A stretch of 64,000 bases of DNA from contig NZ_JACSCH020000020.1 in assembly GCF_014451325.2 (NCBI RefSeq), forward strand, positions 1 to 64,000, given 5' to 3'. This stretch comes from Streptomyces sp. CB02980 (GTDB taxonomy: Bacteria > Actinomycetota > Actinomycetes > Streptomycetales > Streptomycetaceae). A program made the position numbers and the translations under genes. The notes below the pieces were generated by a model. It was given only the letters and a program-made list of their open reading frames with translations. It ran no database searches and was not told where the DNA came from. This document shows positions 35,732 through 43,292 of the stretch, one piece after another. The first letter of the stretch is position 1; each line of letters opens with the position of its first letter.

Positions 35732-37294
35732 ATGTGCCGAACCGCCGCGGAGCGGACTCTGGCCGCCGAGCTGGACGTCGTACGCCCGGGGCTCACGGCC
35801 GCGTACGCGGCGGAGCTTCCGGGCGCCAGAGCCGCCGTGCTGACCCGGCTGTGGCGCGGGCTCGTCCACGAGCCGCTTCCGTGGGTCGCCGCGCGGACGT
35901 CCGACCGCGAAGGCGTCACCCTGTGTCTGGCGGACGGGCGTCGCCTGCGCGGGCCGCACTCGGATCCCTGGGCGACGACCGCGTCGGTGTCAGGACTCGA
36001 CCTTGCCGGCGTCCGGTACGACCATCCGGCTGACCTGGTGGCGGCCCTGGCCGTTCCGCGGGGCGGGCGCCTGGCGGCCGAGCTCGACCACAGTGTCGCG
36101 TCGCTGGCCCTTTCCCGTACGGCCCCTCGGCGAGCGGCCCCGCCCGTCCACCCGTGGGAGTGGGAGCAGGGCGAGACCGACGGGCATCCGTACCATCCGG
36201 GCTGCCGCTCCCGGCCCGGTTTCTCCGCCGCCGAGCAGCTCGCGTACGCCCCCGAACACCGGCCCGTGGTGTCCCTGCGCCTCGCCCCGGTCGAGGGTGC
36301 GGCGGTGTCGTTGTCGGGGGAGTGGCCGCGCGAACTGCGCGACGGCTCCTCCGTGCTGATCCCCGTGCACCCGTGGCAGGCCCGGCACGTGCTGACCGGC
36401 CTTACGCTGCGGCCCGGCCCAGACGCCCACCCGCTGCTGTCACTGCGGACGCTCGACCTGGGCGGCGACCGGCACGTCAAGACCTCGCTGACCACACAAC
36501 TCACGTCCACCGTGCGGGACATCTCGGCGTACACCGTCACCCACTCCCTCGCGACGTCCGAGTTCGTCGAGGGGCTCGCCCGCCGGCTGGACGACCGGCT
36601 GCGCATCGCCCGTACGGTCGCCGCCGCGGGGGCGGGAACGGCCGATCTGGCGGCGCTCCTGCGCGAGTCGCCGCAGGTGCACGCGGACCCGGCGGCCGGG
36701 GAGCGCGTCGTTCCGGTGGCTGCCCTGCCCGCGCTGCTCGCGGCCCGCCCGGCGGGTGAACGGCTCGACCGCGTCGTCGAGTTCGCGCGCCTCGCCCTCG
36801 GTGTCTGTCTGGAGCTGCTCGACCTCGGGGTGGCCCTGGAGGCGCACGGCCAGAACCTGCTCGCCGTCGTCGACGCCGACGACCGGACCCGGCGCCTCGT
36901 CTACCGGGACCTCGCCGACATCCGCATCAGCCCCGCGCGCCTCGCCCGGCATGGCGTCCCGGCCCCGCCCGTCAGCGGCCGCCTCCTGAACGACGATCCG
37001 GCCGTGCTCCGCCGCAAGGTCCTCGGCAGTCTGGTCACCGGCGCGCTCGGCCCGCTGGCAGGCGACGCGCCGACCCTCGGAACGGTCCTGGAGACGGCAA
37101 CCCGTGGCCTCGCCGCCACACCGGACCTGCAGGCCCTGCGGACGGAACCGCTCCCGGCGAAGGCGCTCACGCTGATGCGGCTGGCCACGGCGGGCGGCGG
37201 GGGCGGGGACCTGTGGACGGCGCTTCCGAACCCCTCGGAGGACGGGCGGGGCAGTGACCGTCGTACCGGCGACGGCCTTCGGACCGCCGAGTAG
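35732..37294 (+). CDS. IucA/IucC family NIS siderophore synthetase, second
   Basis: A 520-residue second NIS synthetase. Family motifs: GHPYHPGCRSRPGF, LIPVHPWQ, KTSLTTQLTSTVRDIS, and EAHGQN in the metal/nucleotide region. It differs enough from the neighbour (for example EAHGQN against ECHLQN) to suggest a different step or substrate. The ATG at 35732 has no clear ribosome site; a leaderless transcript or a later start is possible. It ends eight bases before the convergent DUF3291 gene. Confidence 0.88.
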   Translation: MCRTAAERTLAAELDVVRPGLTAAYAAELPGARAAVLTRLWRGLVHEPLPWVAARTSDREGVTLCLADGRRLRGPHSDPWATTASVSGLDLAGVRYDHPADLVAALAVPRGGRLAAELDHSVASLALSRTAPRRAAPPVHPWEWEQGETDGHPYHPGCRSRPGFSAAEQLAYAPEHRPVVSLRLAPVEGAAVSLSGEWPRELRDGSSVLIPVHPWQARHVLTGLTLRPGPDAHPLLSLRTLDLGGDRHVKTSLTTQLTSTVRDISAYTVTHSLATSEFVEGLARRLDDRLRIARTVAAAGAGTADLAALLRESPQVHADPAAGERVVPVAALPALLAARPAGERLDRVVEFARLALGVCLELLDLGVALEAHGQNLLAVVDADDRTRRLVYRDLADIRISPARLARHGVPAPPVSGRLLNDDPAVLRRKVLGSLVTGALGPLAGDAPTLGTVLETATRGLAATPDLQALRTEPLPAKALTLMRLATAGGGGGDLWTALPNPSEDGRGSDRRTGDGLRTAE

Positions 37295-37302
37295 GTGCTG
37301 TC

Positions 37303-37815
37303 TCAGCCGACACGCGACTCCTCGACGGGCGTCGCCTCGGCGTGCTGTGCGGCCTCGGTGGCGCTGTAGGAGGAGGCGAAGGTGAACGCGCGCGGGGACG
37401 GGCCGTTCGTCCGTAGGTCCGCCAGCCGCTCCAGGGCCTCGGCGACGCTCGGCACGTGTCCGGCGGGGACCCACCACAGCACCAGGTGCGACTCGACGTG
37501 CCGTGCGAACCATTCGCGGCGCCGCCGCATCACCTCCAGGTGCCCACTGCGGTAGGCGAAGTCCCACAGGGCGTCCTGGGTCTCCCAGACCGACAGGTTG
37601 ACGATGACGTCCTCGCCCGCCGGGCGCAGGGCGGTGGCGTCGGCCGCGCCGTCCTCCACCAGCCGCCACACGAAGCCGGGTGTGCCGTCGGCGGCGGCGT
37701 TGACCGGGTCGAGGAGCTCGACGAACGGCGCCAGGCGCGGGTCGTCGAGGGGGTGGAGGAGCGTGGCGACGTTGAGTTGGGCGAGGTGGGCGGCGGTGTG
37801 CGGGGATGCGGTCAT
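37303..37815 (-). CDS. DUF3291 domain protein
   Basis: A 170-residue protein of the DUF3291 family, with the ABM-like ferredoxin fold pattern (AQLNVATLLHPLDDPRLAPF, VNLSVWETQDALWDFAY, RREWFARH). The function is unknown; similar proteins resemble monooxygenases of the antibiotic-biosynthesis type. It is 32 bases downstream of the HTH regulator gene on the same strand, so probably under its control. Confidence 0.85.
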   Translation of the reverse strand: MTASPHTAAHLAQLNVATLLHPLDDPRLAPFVELLDPVNAAADGTPGFVWRLVEDGAADATALRPAGEDVIVNLSVWETQDALWDFAYRSGHLEVMRRRREWFARHVESHLVLWWVPAGHVPSVAEALERLADLRTNGPSPRAFTFASSYSATEAAQHAEATPVEESRVG

Positions 37816-37847
37816 GGCCTCATCCCAGCACGGCGTGGTTTTCTATG

Positions 37848-38555
37848 TCAATGATCGTTGTTTTTAGAAGGCTCGACCACCACGCAGCACTCGCCCGGCC
37901 GGGCGTCCATGCGGGCGCGTACGGCGCCGTCCGCGCCCAGGAGGCCCTCCAGGAGCGCGAGGTTCATGCCGCAGACGAGGGGCGGGAAGCGTTCGGCGAC
38001 GGCGTGGAAGGGGCAGTTGCGCATACGGAGGGTCGTGCCGGCGGCGTCTGCGGCATCCTCGGCATGTTCGGAGCGCTCGGGGGCTTCCAGGTGTGGTTCG
38101 TAGCCTCGCGCCGCCAGCGTCTTCATGGCCGCCTCCAGGTCGCCGCACGGCGCCGCCGAGCCGCGCAGCTCCTCGCCCCGGCGGCGTGCGGCCGCGAAGA
38201 GTCCGGCGTCGAGCCCGGCCTGCTCGGCCGCCTCGGCGAGCAGCTCGGCGGCGGTGCGGTAGTCGCGGGCCGGCAGGGACACCGACCGCTCGGCCCGCGC
38301 CCGCGTGTAGACCTTGGCGGGGCGCCCGGCTCCCGGCCCCGAGCGGCCCGTCAGGCGGCGGCTCCCGCTCTCCAGGAGCCCTGTGTCGGCCAGTTTGTCC
38401 AGGTGGTGCGCGGCGAGCGTGCGCGTCACCCCGGTGGCCTCGGCGGCCTCGTTGCGCCCGACCTCACGGCCCTGTGCCGCCACGTACTCGTACAGGCGGC
38501 GCCGCACCGGGTCCTGCAGCATGGCGATCGCGTCGATGTCCTGCGTGTCCTCCAT
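37848..38555 (-). CDS. HTH regulator with C-terminal cysteine cluster
   Basis: A 235-residue ArsR/DeoR-like regulator. The winged helix lies at about 10-75 (ALQDPVRRRLYEYV-like start MLQDPVRRRL, TRTLAAHHLDKLADTG). The C-terminal third has NCPFHAVAER, then LVCG and LEGLLG, then GECCVVV: this C-x12-C plus Cys-Cys pattern is like SufR-type regulators that bind an Fe-S cluster. A redox or iron role would fit the siderophore genes next door, but that is inference. It is the first gene of a two-gene operon with the DUF3291 gene. Confidence 0.82.
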   Translation of the reverse strand: MEDTQDIDAIAMLQDPVRRRLYEYVAAQGREVGRNEAAEATGVTRTLAAHHLDKLADTGLLESGSRRLTGRSGPGAGRPAKVYTRARAERSVSLPARDYRTAAELLAEAAEQAGLDAGLFAAARRRGEELRGSAAPCGDLEAAMKTLAARGYEPHLEAPERSEHAEDAADAAGTTLRMRNCPFHAVAERFPPLVCGMNLALLEGLLGADGAVRARMDARPGECCVVVEPSKNNDH

Positions 38556-38589
38556 CCGGCCATTCTAGGAACAACGCAGGTTGGAGATA

Positions 38590-38940
38590 GAAGGTCGACG
38601 GAGGCGCCCCCCCCCGGCCGGGTGGCCGTCGCGCCGAAGCAGGTGCCGGCGCCCGTGGCCTCCTTCACGTCGACCGAACCGATCGTGCTGCGGGTCGCAG
38701 AGGGCGACCGGGGCGTCAACGCCTTTCGCACCTTCGGACCGGACGCCACCGGCGACGAGGGGGGAGGATCGCGCCTTCCGCGACGGCCTGGGCGGCGTCG
38801 ACGCCCTGCTGCCGTACAGGGACCCTGTCGACGTCGGCCGTTCGGGCGGCAACGTCCGGCCCTTCTCCGCGTACGAGCGGTGGTCACGGCTCGGCGAGAG
38901 GTACGCGGCGGGGTCGGCGGGGCGGGCTCTCACCCCTGCC
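38590..38940 (+). pseudogene. Degraded coding remnant, function unknown
   Basis: Two plus-strand frames look gene-like but do not join: VASFTSTEPIVLRVAEGDRG in one, then FRDGLGGVDALLPYRDPVDV and FSAYERWSRLGERYAAG in another. There is no start with a ribosome site, a run of nine C bases sits at 38607-38615, and the second frame runs into low complexity. I read this as the remnant of a frame-shifted and truncated gene; I do not recognise the family. Confidence 0.45.
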
Positions 38941-39042
38941 GTCGGCCGCGCCCGAGGACCGGAATCGGGGCTGGGGCCGGGGCCGGAGTCGGGTCCGGGC
39001 GCGGAACCGGGGCCGAAACCGGGGTTGGGGCCGGGACCGGGC

Positions 39043-39648
39043 TCACGGTCCGCGCCAGATGTTGGCGAAGGCGGTGTTCTCGATGGTCCGCCTCTGACGT
39101 ACGGCTTCGAGTTCCATCACCGCGTCGTGGACGACGGCGACCACCGTCGTCACCGCCTCGTCGTCGAGGCCGGACTCGTCGTCGGACCGACCGCTGTCGA
39201 TGCCCACGGTCGAGGCGAGGGCGGCCAGGACGGGTTCGTTCTCCTCCCAGCGGTCGGCGGCCCGGCGGCTCGCGGGTGTGTCGGCCGGTTCCACGCGTTC
39301 CGGCCCGAAGGGCAGCAGGCCGCTCCGCTTCCGCGTCAGCTCACCGGCGCCCTCCAGCGCGGTCCGGTACGCGGCCGAGAGGTCGCGGCCCCGGCGCCAC
39401 AGCCAGTCCTCGACGAGCTCGTACGGCTCCTCGCGGGAGAGTTCCGCCGCGGCCTCGCCGAGGAGCCGGTCGTCCGGCGCCGACGGCTCGCCCGGCACGA
39501 TGCGGTCGTCGTCCACGGTGACGGCCCCGGCGCCGAGGAGATCGATCAGCTCGGCTCCCGCGAGTGCGAGCGACAGGTCTCCCTGGCCCACGGAACGGTC
39601 CGACCTCGGGTCCATGGCGATGATGAACAGGTCTTTCGCCGTGGTCAT
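39043..39648 (-). CDS. GPP34 family protein
   Basis: A 201-residue cytoplasmic protein of the GPP34 (Golgi phosphoprotein 3-like) family, with DLSLALAGAELIDLLGAGAV near the N-terminus and EEPYELVEDWLWRRGRDL in the middle. Eukaryotic members bind phosphoinositides; the bacterial role is unknown, and streptomycetes often carry several copies. The ATG at 39648 (MTTAKDLFIIAMD) matches the family start. Confidence 0.85.
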   Translation of the reverse strand: MTTAKDLFIIAMDPRSDRSVGQGDLSLALAGAELIDLLGAGAVTVDDDRIVPGEPSAPDDRLLGEAAAELSREEPYELVEDWLWRRGRDLSAAYRTALEGAGELTRKRSGLLPFGPERVEPADTPASRRAADRWEENEPVLAALASTVGIDSGRSDDESGLDDEAVTTVVAVVHDAVMELEAVRQRRTIENTAFANIWRGP

Positions 39649-39807
39649 GAAGGCTCCCCTCGGAACATCGACAACGATGCGTTCCCGCCCCCCACCCGGC
39701 CGGCCCTGTCCAGGACCGGTCGGGCGCGAGGCGACTGCCACGATCAGTATCGCCCCCCGCCCGCACGTCCGAAGCCCCGTCGCGGGGAGGGGAGTTCCGC
39801 CCGGCGG

Positions 39808-40110
<303 letters not shown>

Positions 40111-40156
40111 GCGGCGGGCCGTCGTGACACGTCGGCGTGTCGCCCGGCGGGTGTGC

Positions 40157-40185
40157 TTGACACTGAAATCGAACATCCATTCTCA
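40157..40185 (+). promoter_or_regulatory. recA promoter with LexA-type operator
   Basis: A perfect -35 box TTGACA (40157-40162) is spaced 17 bases from a -10-like TTCTCA (40180-40185). The sequence CGAACATCCATTCT (40170-40183), close to the actinobacterial LexA box GAAC-N4-GTTC, overlaps the -10 region, where bound LexA would block transcription. This is the expected SOS control of recA. Confidence 0.82.
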
Positions 40186-40323
40186 TGGAAGCCCGGCCCT
40201 TGGAATCTCGGGCTTCTCGCCGAGTTGTCCACAGGCTGGAGGGGACGTCGGGGCCCATTGTCAGTGGCAGGGGTTAGCGTCTTTCACATGAAGCGATCGA
40301 CTCAAGCAAACCGGGTGGAACCC

Positions 40324-41460
40324 ATGGCAGGAACCGACCGCGAGAAGGCGCTCGACGCCGCGCTCGCACAGATTGAACGCCAATTCGGCAAGGGTGCCGT
40401 GATGCGCATGGGCGACCGCACCCAGGAGCCGATCGAGGTGATCCCGACCGGATCGACCGCCCTCGACATCGCCCTCGGCGTCGGCGGCCTGCCGCGCGGC
40501 CGTGTCGTGGAGGTCTACGGTCCGGAGTCCTCCGGCAAGACGACCCTGACCCTGCACGCGGTGGCCAACGCCCAGAAGGCCGGCGGCCAGGTGGCCTTCG
40601 TGGACGCCGAGCACGCCCTCGACCCCGAGTACGCCAAGAAGCTCGGCGTCGACATCGACAACCTCATCCTGTCCCAGCCGGACAGCGGCGAGCAGGCCCT
40701 CGAGATCGTCGACATGCTGGTCCGCTCCGGCGCCCTCGACCTGATCGTCATCGACTCCGTCGCCGCGCTCGTCCCGCGTGCGGAGATCGAGGGCGAGATG
40801 GGTGACTCGCACGTGGGTCTCCAGGCCCGTCTGATGAGCCAGGCGCTCCGGAAGATCACCGGCGCGCTCAACCAGTCCAAGACCACCGCGATCTTCATCA
40901 ACCAGCTCCGCGAGAAGATCGGCGTGATGTTCGGCTCGCCGGAGACCACGACCGGTGGCCGCGCCCTGAAGTTCTACGCCTCGGTGCGCCTCGACATCCG
41001 CCGTATCGAGACCCTCAAGGACGGCACGGACGCGGTCGGCAACCGCACCCGCGTCAAGGTCGTCAAGAACAAGGTCGCGCCCCCCTTCAAGCAGGCCGAG
41101 TTCGACATCCTCTACGGCCAGGGCATCAGCCGCGAGGGCGGTCTGATCGACATGGGCGTGGAGCACGGCTTCGTCCGCAAGGCCGGTGCCTGGTACACGT
41201 ACGAGGGCGACCAGCTCGGCCAGGGCAAGGAGAACGCCCGTAACTTCCTGAAGGACAACCCCGACCTCGCCGACGAGATCGAGAGGAAGATCAAGGAGAA
41301 GCTGGGCGTCGGCGTCCGGCCCGAGGCCGCCAAGGCCGAGACGGCGACGGACGCGGCCGCCGCCGCGGACACCGCCGGCACGGACGACGCCGCCAAGAGC
41401 GTCCCGGCACCCGCGAGCAAGACCGCGAAGGCGACCAAGGCCACCGCGGTCAAGAGCTGA
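40324..41460 (+). CDS. recA: RecA recombinase
   Basis: A 378-residue strand-exchange protein and SOS co-protease. Walker A GPESSGKT is at 66-73, with LIVIDSVAAL as Walker B, the L1/L2 DNA-binding loops (EGEMGDSHVGLQARLMSQAL; INQLREKIGVMFGSPETTTG) and a Lys/Ala-rich C-terminal tail typical of streptomycetes. The ATG at 40324 has GGGTGGAA upstream and gives the usual MAGTDREKAL. recX follows four bases after the stop. Confidence 0.98.
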   Translation: MAGTDREKALDAALAQIERQFGKGAVMRMGDRTQEPIEVIPTGSTALDIALGVGGLPRGRVVEVYGPESSGKTTLTLHAVANAQKAGGQVAFVDAEHALDPEYAKKLGVDIDNLILSQPDSGEQALEIVDMLVRSGALDLIVIDSVAALVPRAEIEGEMGDSHVGLQARLMSQALRKITGALNQSKTTAIFINQLREKIGVMFGSPETTTGGRALKFYASVRLDIRRIETLKDGTDAVGNRTRVKVVKNKVAPPFKQAEFDILYGQGISREGGLIDMGVEHGFVRKAGAWYTYEGDQLGQGKENARNFLKDNPDLADEIERKIKEKLGVGVRPEAAKAETATDAAAAADTAGTDDAAKSVPAPASKTAKATKATAVKS

Positions 41461-41464
41461 ACCA

Positions 41465-42031
41465 GTGACCGGTCGCACCGAATGGCCGGGTGACAGCCCC
41501 GACTCGTCGAGGGCCGAGAAGGAGCTGTCACCCCAGGACCCGGCCGAGCGGGCGCGGGCGATCTGCCTGCGCCTGCTCACCGGGAACCCCCGCACGCGCA
41601 AGCAGCTCGCCGACGCACTGCGCAAGCGGGAGATCCCCGACGAGGTGGCCGAGGAGGTCCTCTCCCGCTTCGAGGACGTCGGGCTCATCGACGACGCCGC
41701 CTTCGCGGGGGCCTGGGTGGAGTCGCGCCACCACGGCCGGGGCCTCGCCCGCCGGGCCCTCGCCCGCGAGCTGCGGACCAAGGGCGTCGAGCCGGCCCTC
41801 ATCCAGGAGGCGGTGGAGCAGCTCGACTCCGACCAGGAGGAGGCCACCGCGCGGGAGCTCGTCGCCCGCAAACTGCGCGCCACCCGCGGTCTCGACCGCG
41901 ACCGGCGCCTGAGACGGCTCGCCGGGATGCTCGCCCGCAAGGGCTATCCCGAGGGCATGGCCCTCCGCGTGGTCCGCCAGGCGCTGGAGGCCGAGGGCGA
42001 GGACACGGACGGGCTCGACGAGTCCTTCTGA
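41465..42031 (+). CDS. recX: Regulatory protein RecX
   Basis: A 188-residue helical-repeat protein that modulates RecA filaments. Family pattern: RARAICLRLLTGNPRTRKQL, FEDVGLIDDAAFAGAWVESR, ARELRTKGV and the C-terminal LARKGYPEGMALRVVR. It starts with GTG just after recA and is surely co-transcribed with it. Its 3' end forms part of a terminator hairpin. Confidence 0.95.
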   Translation: MTGRTEWPGDSPDSSRAEKELSPQDPAERARAICLRLLTGNPRTRKQLADALRKREIPDEVAEEVLSRFEDVGLIDDAAFAGAWVESRHHGRGLARRALARELRTKGVEPALIQEAVEQLDSDQEEATARELVARKLRATRGLDRDRRLRRLAGMLARKGYPEGMALRVVRQALEAEGEDTDGLDESF

Positions 42032-42053
42032 TCCCCGGGGGAGATCAGAAGGA
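42023..42053. terminator. Bidirectional hairpin between recX and rhodanese gene
   Basis: An 11-bp perfect inverted repeat (TCCTTCTGATC / GATCAGAAGGA) with a nine-base loop overlaps the recX stop and lies between convergent genes. No T run. It can serve both transcripts. Confidence 0.75.
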
Positions 42054-42074
42054 GCGTCCCGTCCCGTCCGGGGC

Positions 42075-42491
42075 TCAGCCCGATGTCGTCGGCAGCAGGA
42101 CCGGGAGGCCCGCCGACTTCCAGGCCTGGAAGCCGCCGATCAGGTCGGTTGCCCGGTGCAGGCCCAGACGGCGCAGGGACTCGGCCGCGAGGGAGGAGGC
42201 GTAGCCCTCGTTGCAGAGGACCACCACCAGCAGGTCGTGGCCCGTCGCCTCCGGCGCGCGATGGCTGCCCTGCGGGTCCAGTCGCCATTCCAGTTCGTTG
42301 CGTTCCACCACCAGCGCGCCCGGGATCAGGCCGTCCCGTTCGCGCAGGGCCGCGTAGCGCGTGTCCACCAGGAGCGCCTCACCCGTCTCGTACGCCTCGT
42401 AGGCGGCCCGCGGTTCGATCCGGTCGAGGCCGGACCTGACCTGCTCCAGGAGCTCGTCGATGCCGACGCGGTCGTTGTCGCTGTCGCTCAC
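42075..42491 (-). CDS. Rhodanese-like domain protein
   Basis: A 138-residue single-domain rhodanese. The fold pattern is present (ALLVDTRYAALRERDGLIPGA, then the active-site loop VLCNEGYASS with the catalytic Cys, and GGFQAWKSAGLP). It transfers sulfane sulfur; being coupled to cysteine dioxygenase (GTGA overlap), it likely handles sulfur released in cysteine breakdown. The GTG at 42491 is used. Confidence 0.92.
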   Translation of the reverse strand: MSDSDNDRVGIDELLEQVRSGLDRIEPRAAYEAYETGEALLVDTRYAALRERDGLIPGALVVERNELEWRLDPQGSHRAPEATGHDLLVVVLCNEGYASSLAAESLRRLGLHRATDLIGGFQAWKSAGLPVLLPTTSG

Positions 42492-43069
42492 TGCCAGTCC
42501 TCCGGGCGTTCGACCTGCTCGAGACGGAGTACCGCGCCCGTTCGGCTGAAGCGCCGGATCAGCGGGAGCGGCGGATAGTAGGCGTGCACCGAGACGGCGT
42601 GGGTGTCGGGGGACTCGTTGAGCACCTCGTGCACGTGGTGACGGCCGAAGGCGCGGCCGCCGCCCTCCCCGAGCCGGCGGGAGCGGTCGAGGCCGTCGGC
42701 CAGTTCCAGGGTCTTCCAGCCGCTCGCCGGCAGTCGGACCGCCAGCGCGTTCTCGGTGAGGGTGCCGCGCGCGGTGGCGAAGGCGCCCAGCGACTCGGCG
42801 TGGTCGTGCCAGCCCGTGCCCGTGCCGGGCGGCCAGCCGATGAGCCAGGCCTCGCTGCCGCCGGGGCCTTCGAGCCGTACCCAGGTACGGCCCTCGGGGT
42901 CGAGGGGCAGGGAGTCGACCAGTTCCCGGTCCGCCGCCGTGCGCCGGACGAAGTCGAGCAGATCGGCCGCTGTCGGGGCGCCGGGGGGCGGGGCGGCGGG
43001 AGCGGCGGGGGAGTCGGCGGAGGCGTCGGCGGAGACGCTCAGGGAGCGTGCGGGGGCGGGTTGAGACAC
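42488..43069 (-). CDS. Cysteine dioxygenase
   Basis: A 193-residue cupin. It oxidises cysteine to cysteine sulfinate with a non-heme iron; the iron ligands are visible in WHDHAESLGAF (His-x-His) and a later RHHVHEV. The N-terminal 35 residues are Ala/Pro/Ser-rich. I chose the GTG at 43069, preceded by AGGACGG at nine bases; longer frames run through the leader region. It is the first gene of an operon with the rhodanese, behind a leader ORF and a promoter. Confidence 0.9.
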   Translation of the reverse strand: MSQPAPARSLSVSADASADSPAAPAAPPPGAPTAADLLDFVRRTAADRELVDSLPLDPEGRTWVRLEGPGGSEAWLIGWPPGTGTGWHDHAESLGAFATARGTLTENALAVRLPASGWKTLELADGLDRSRRLGEGGGRAFGRHHVHEVLNESPDTHAVSVHAYYPPLPLIRRFSRTGAVLRLEQVERPEDWQ

Positions 43070-43169
43070 GGGTGACCGTCCTGGGTTCGCTGAGAGCGCG
43101 CGGCGGCAGCACGGCACACGGACGTACCTGGACGTACGGCGGTGGCGGGGCGCGCGGGGAAGGGGCGAG

Positions 43170-43217
43170 TCAGCAGGACGGGCGACACACGCAGCCCGCA
43201 TAGCGGACGAGGTCCAT
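43170..43217 (-). CDS. Cysteine-rich leader peptide, candidate attenuator
   Basis: A 15-codon ORF, MDLVRYAGCVCRPSC, ends in TGA 100 bases before the cysteine dioxygenase start. It has GGAGGG five bases before its ATG. Three of its last seven codons are Cys, as expected of a leader that stalls ribosomes when charged cysteinyl-tRNA is low (or is read through when it is high). Short leader ORFs of the type xDLxR...C are known upstream of sulfur genes in actinobacteria. The ATG lies in a perfect palindrome, GGTCCATATGGACC. The ORF is too short for usual gene finders. Confidence 0.7.
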   Translation of the reverse strand: MDLVRYAGCVCRPSC

Positions 43218-43224
43218 ATGGACC
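43211..43224. promoter_or_regulatory. Palindrome over leader start codon
   Basis: GGTCCATATGGACC is a perfect 14-base palindrome that covers the start codon of the leader ORF and the end of its ribosome site. As RNA it could hide the start; as DNA it could be an operator. Confidence 0.5.
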
Positions 43225-43263
43225 CTCCGCCACAGGCGCACATCGGTGTCGGTCACGCTCCGG

Positions 43264-43292
43264 AGTACACCATGCGCGCCGATGGGAATCAA
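43264..43292 (-). promoter_or_regulatory. Putative promoter of leader-CDO-rhodanese operon
   Basis: On the minus strand TTGATT (43292-43287) is spaced 17 bases from TGTACT (43269-43264). Transcription would start near 43257, giving about 40 bases before the leader ATG. The -35 box overlaps the 3' end of the upstream monooxygenase gene. Confidence 0.5.
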
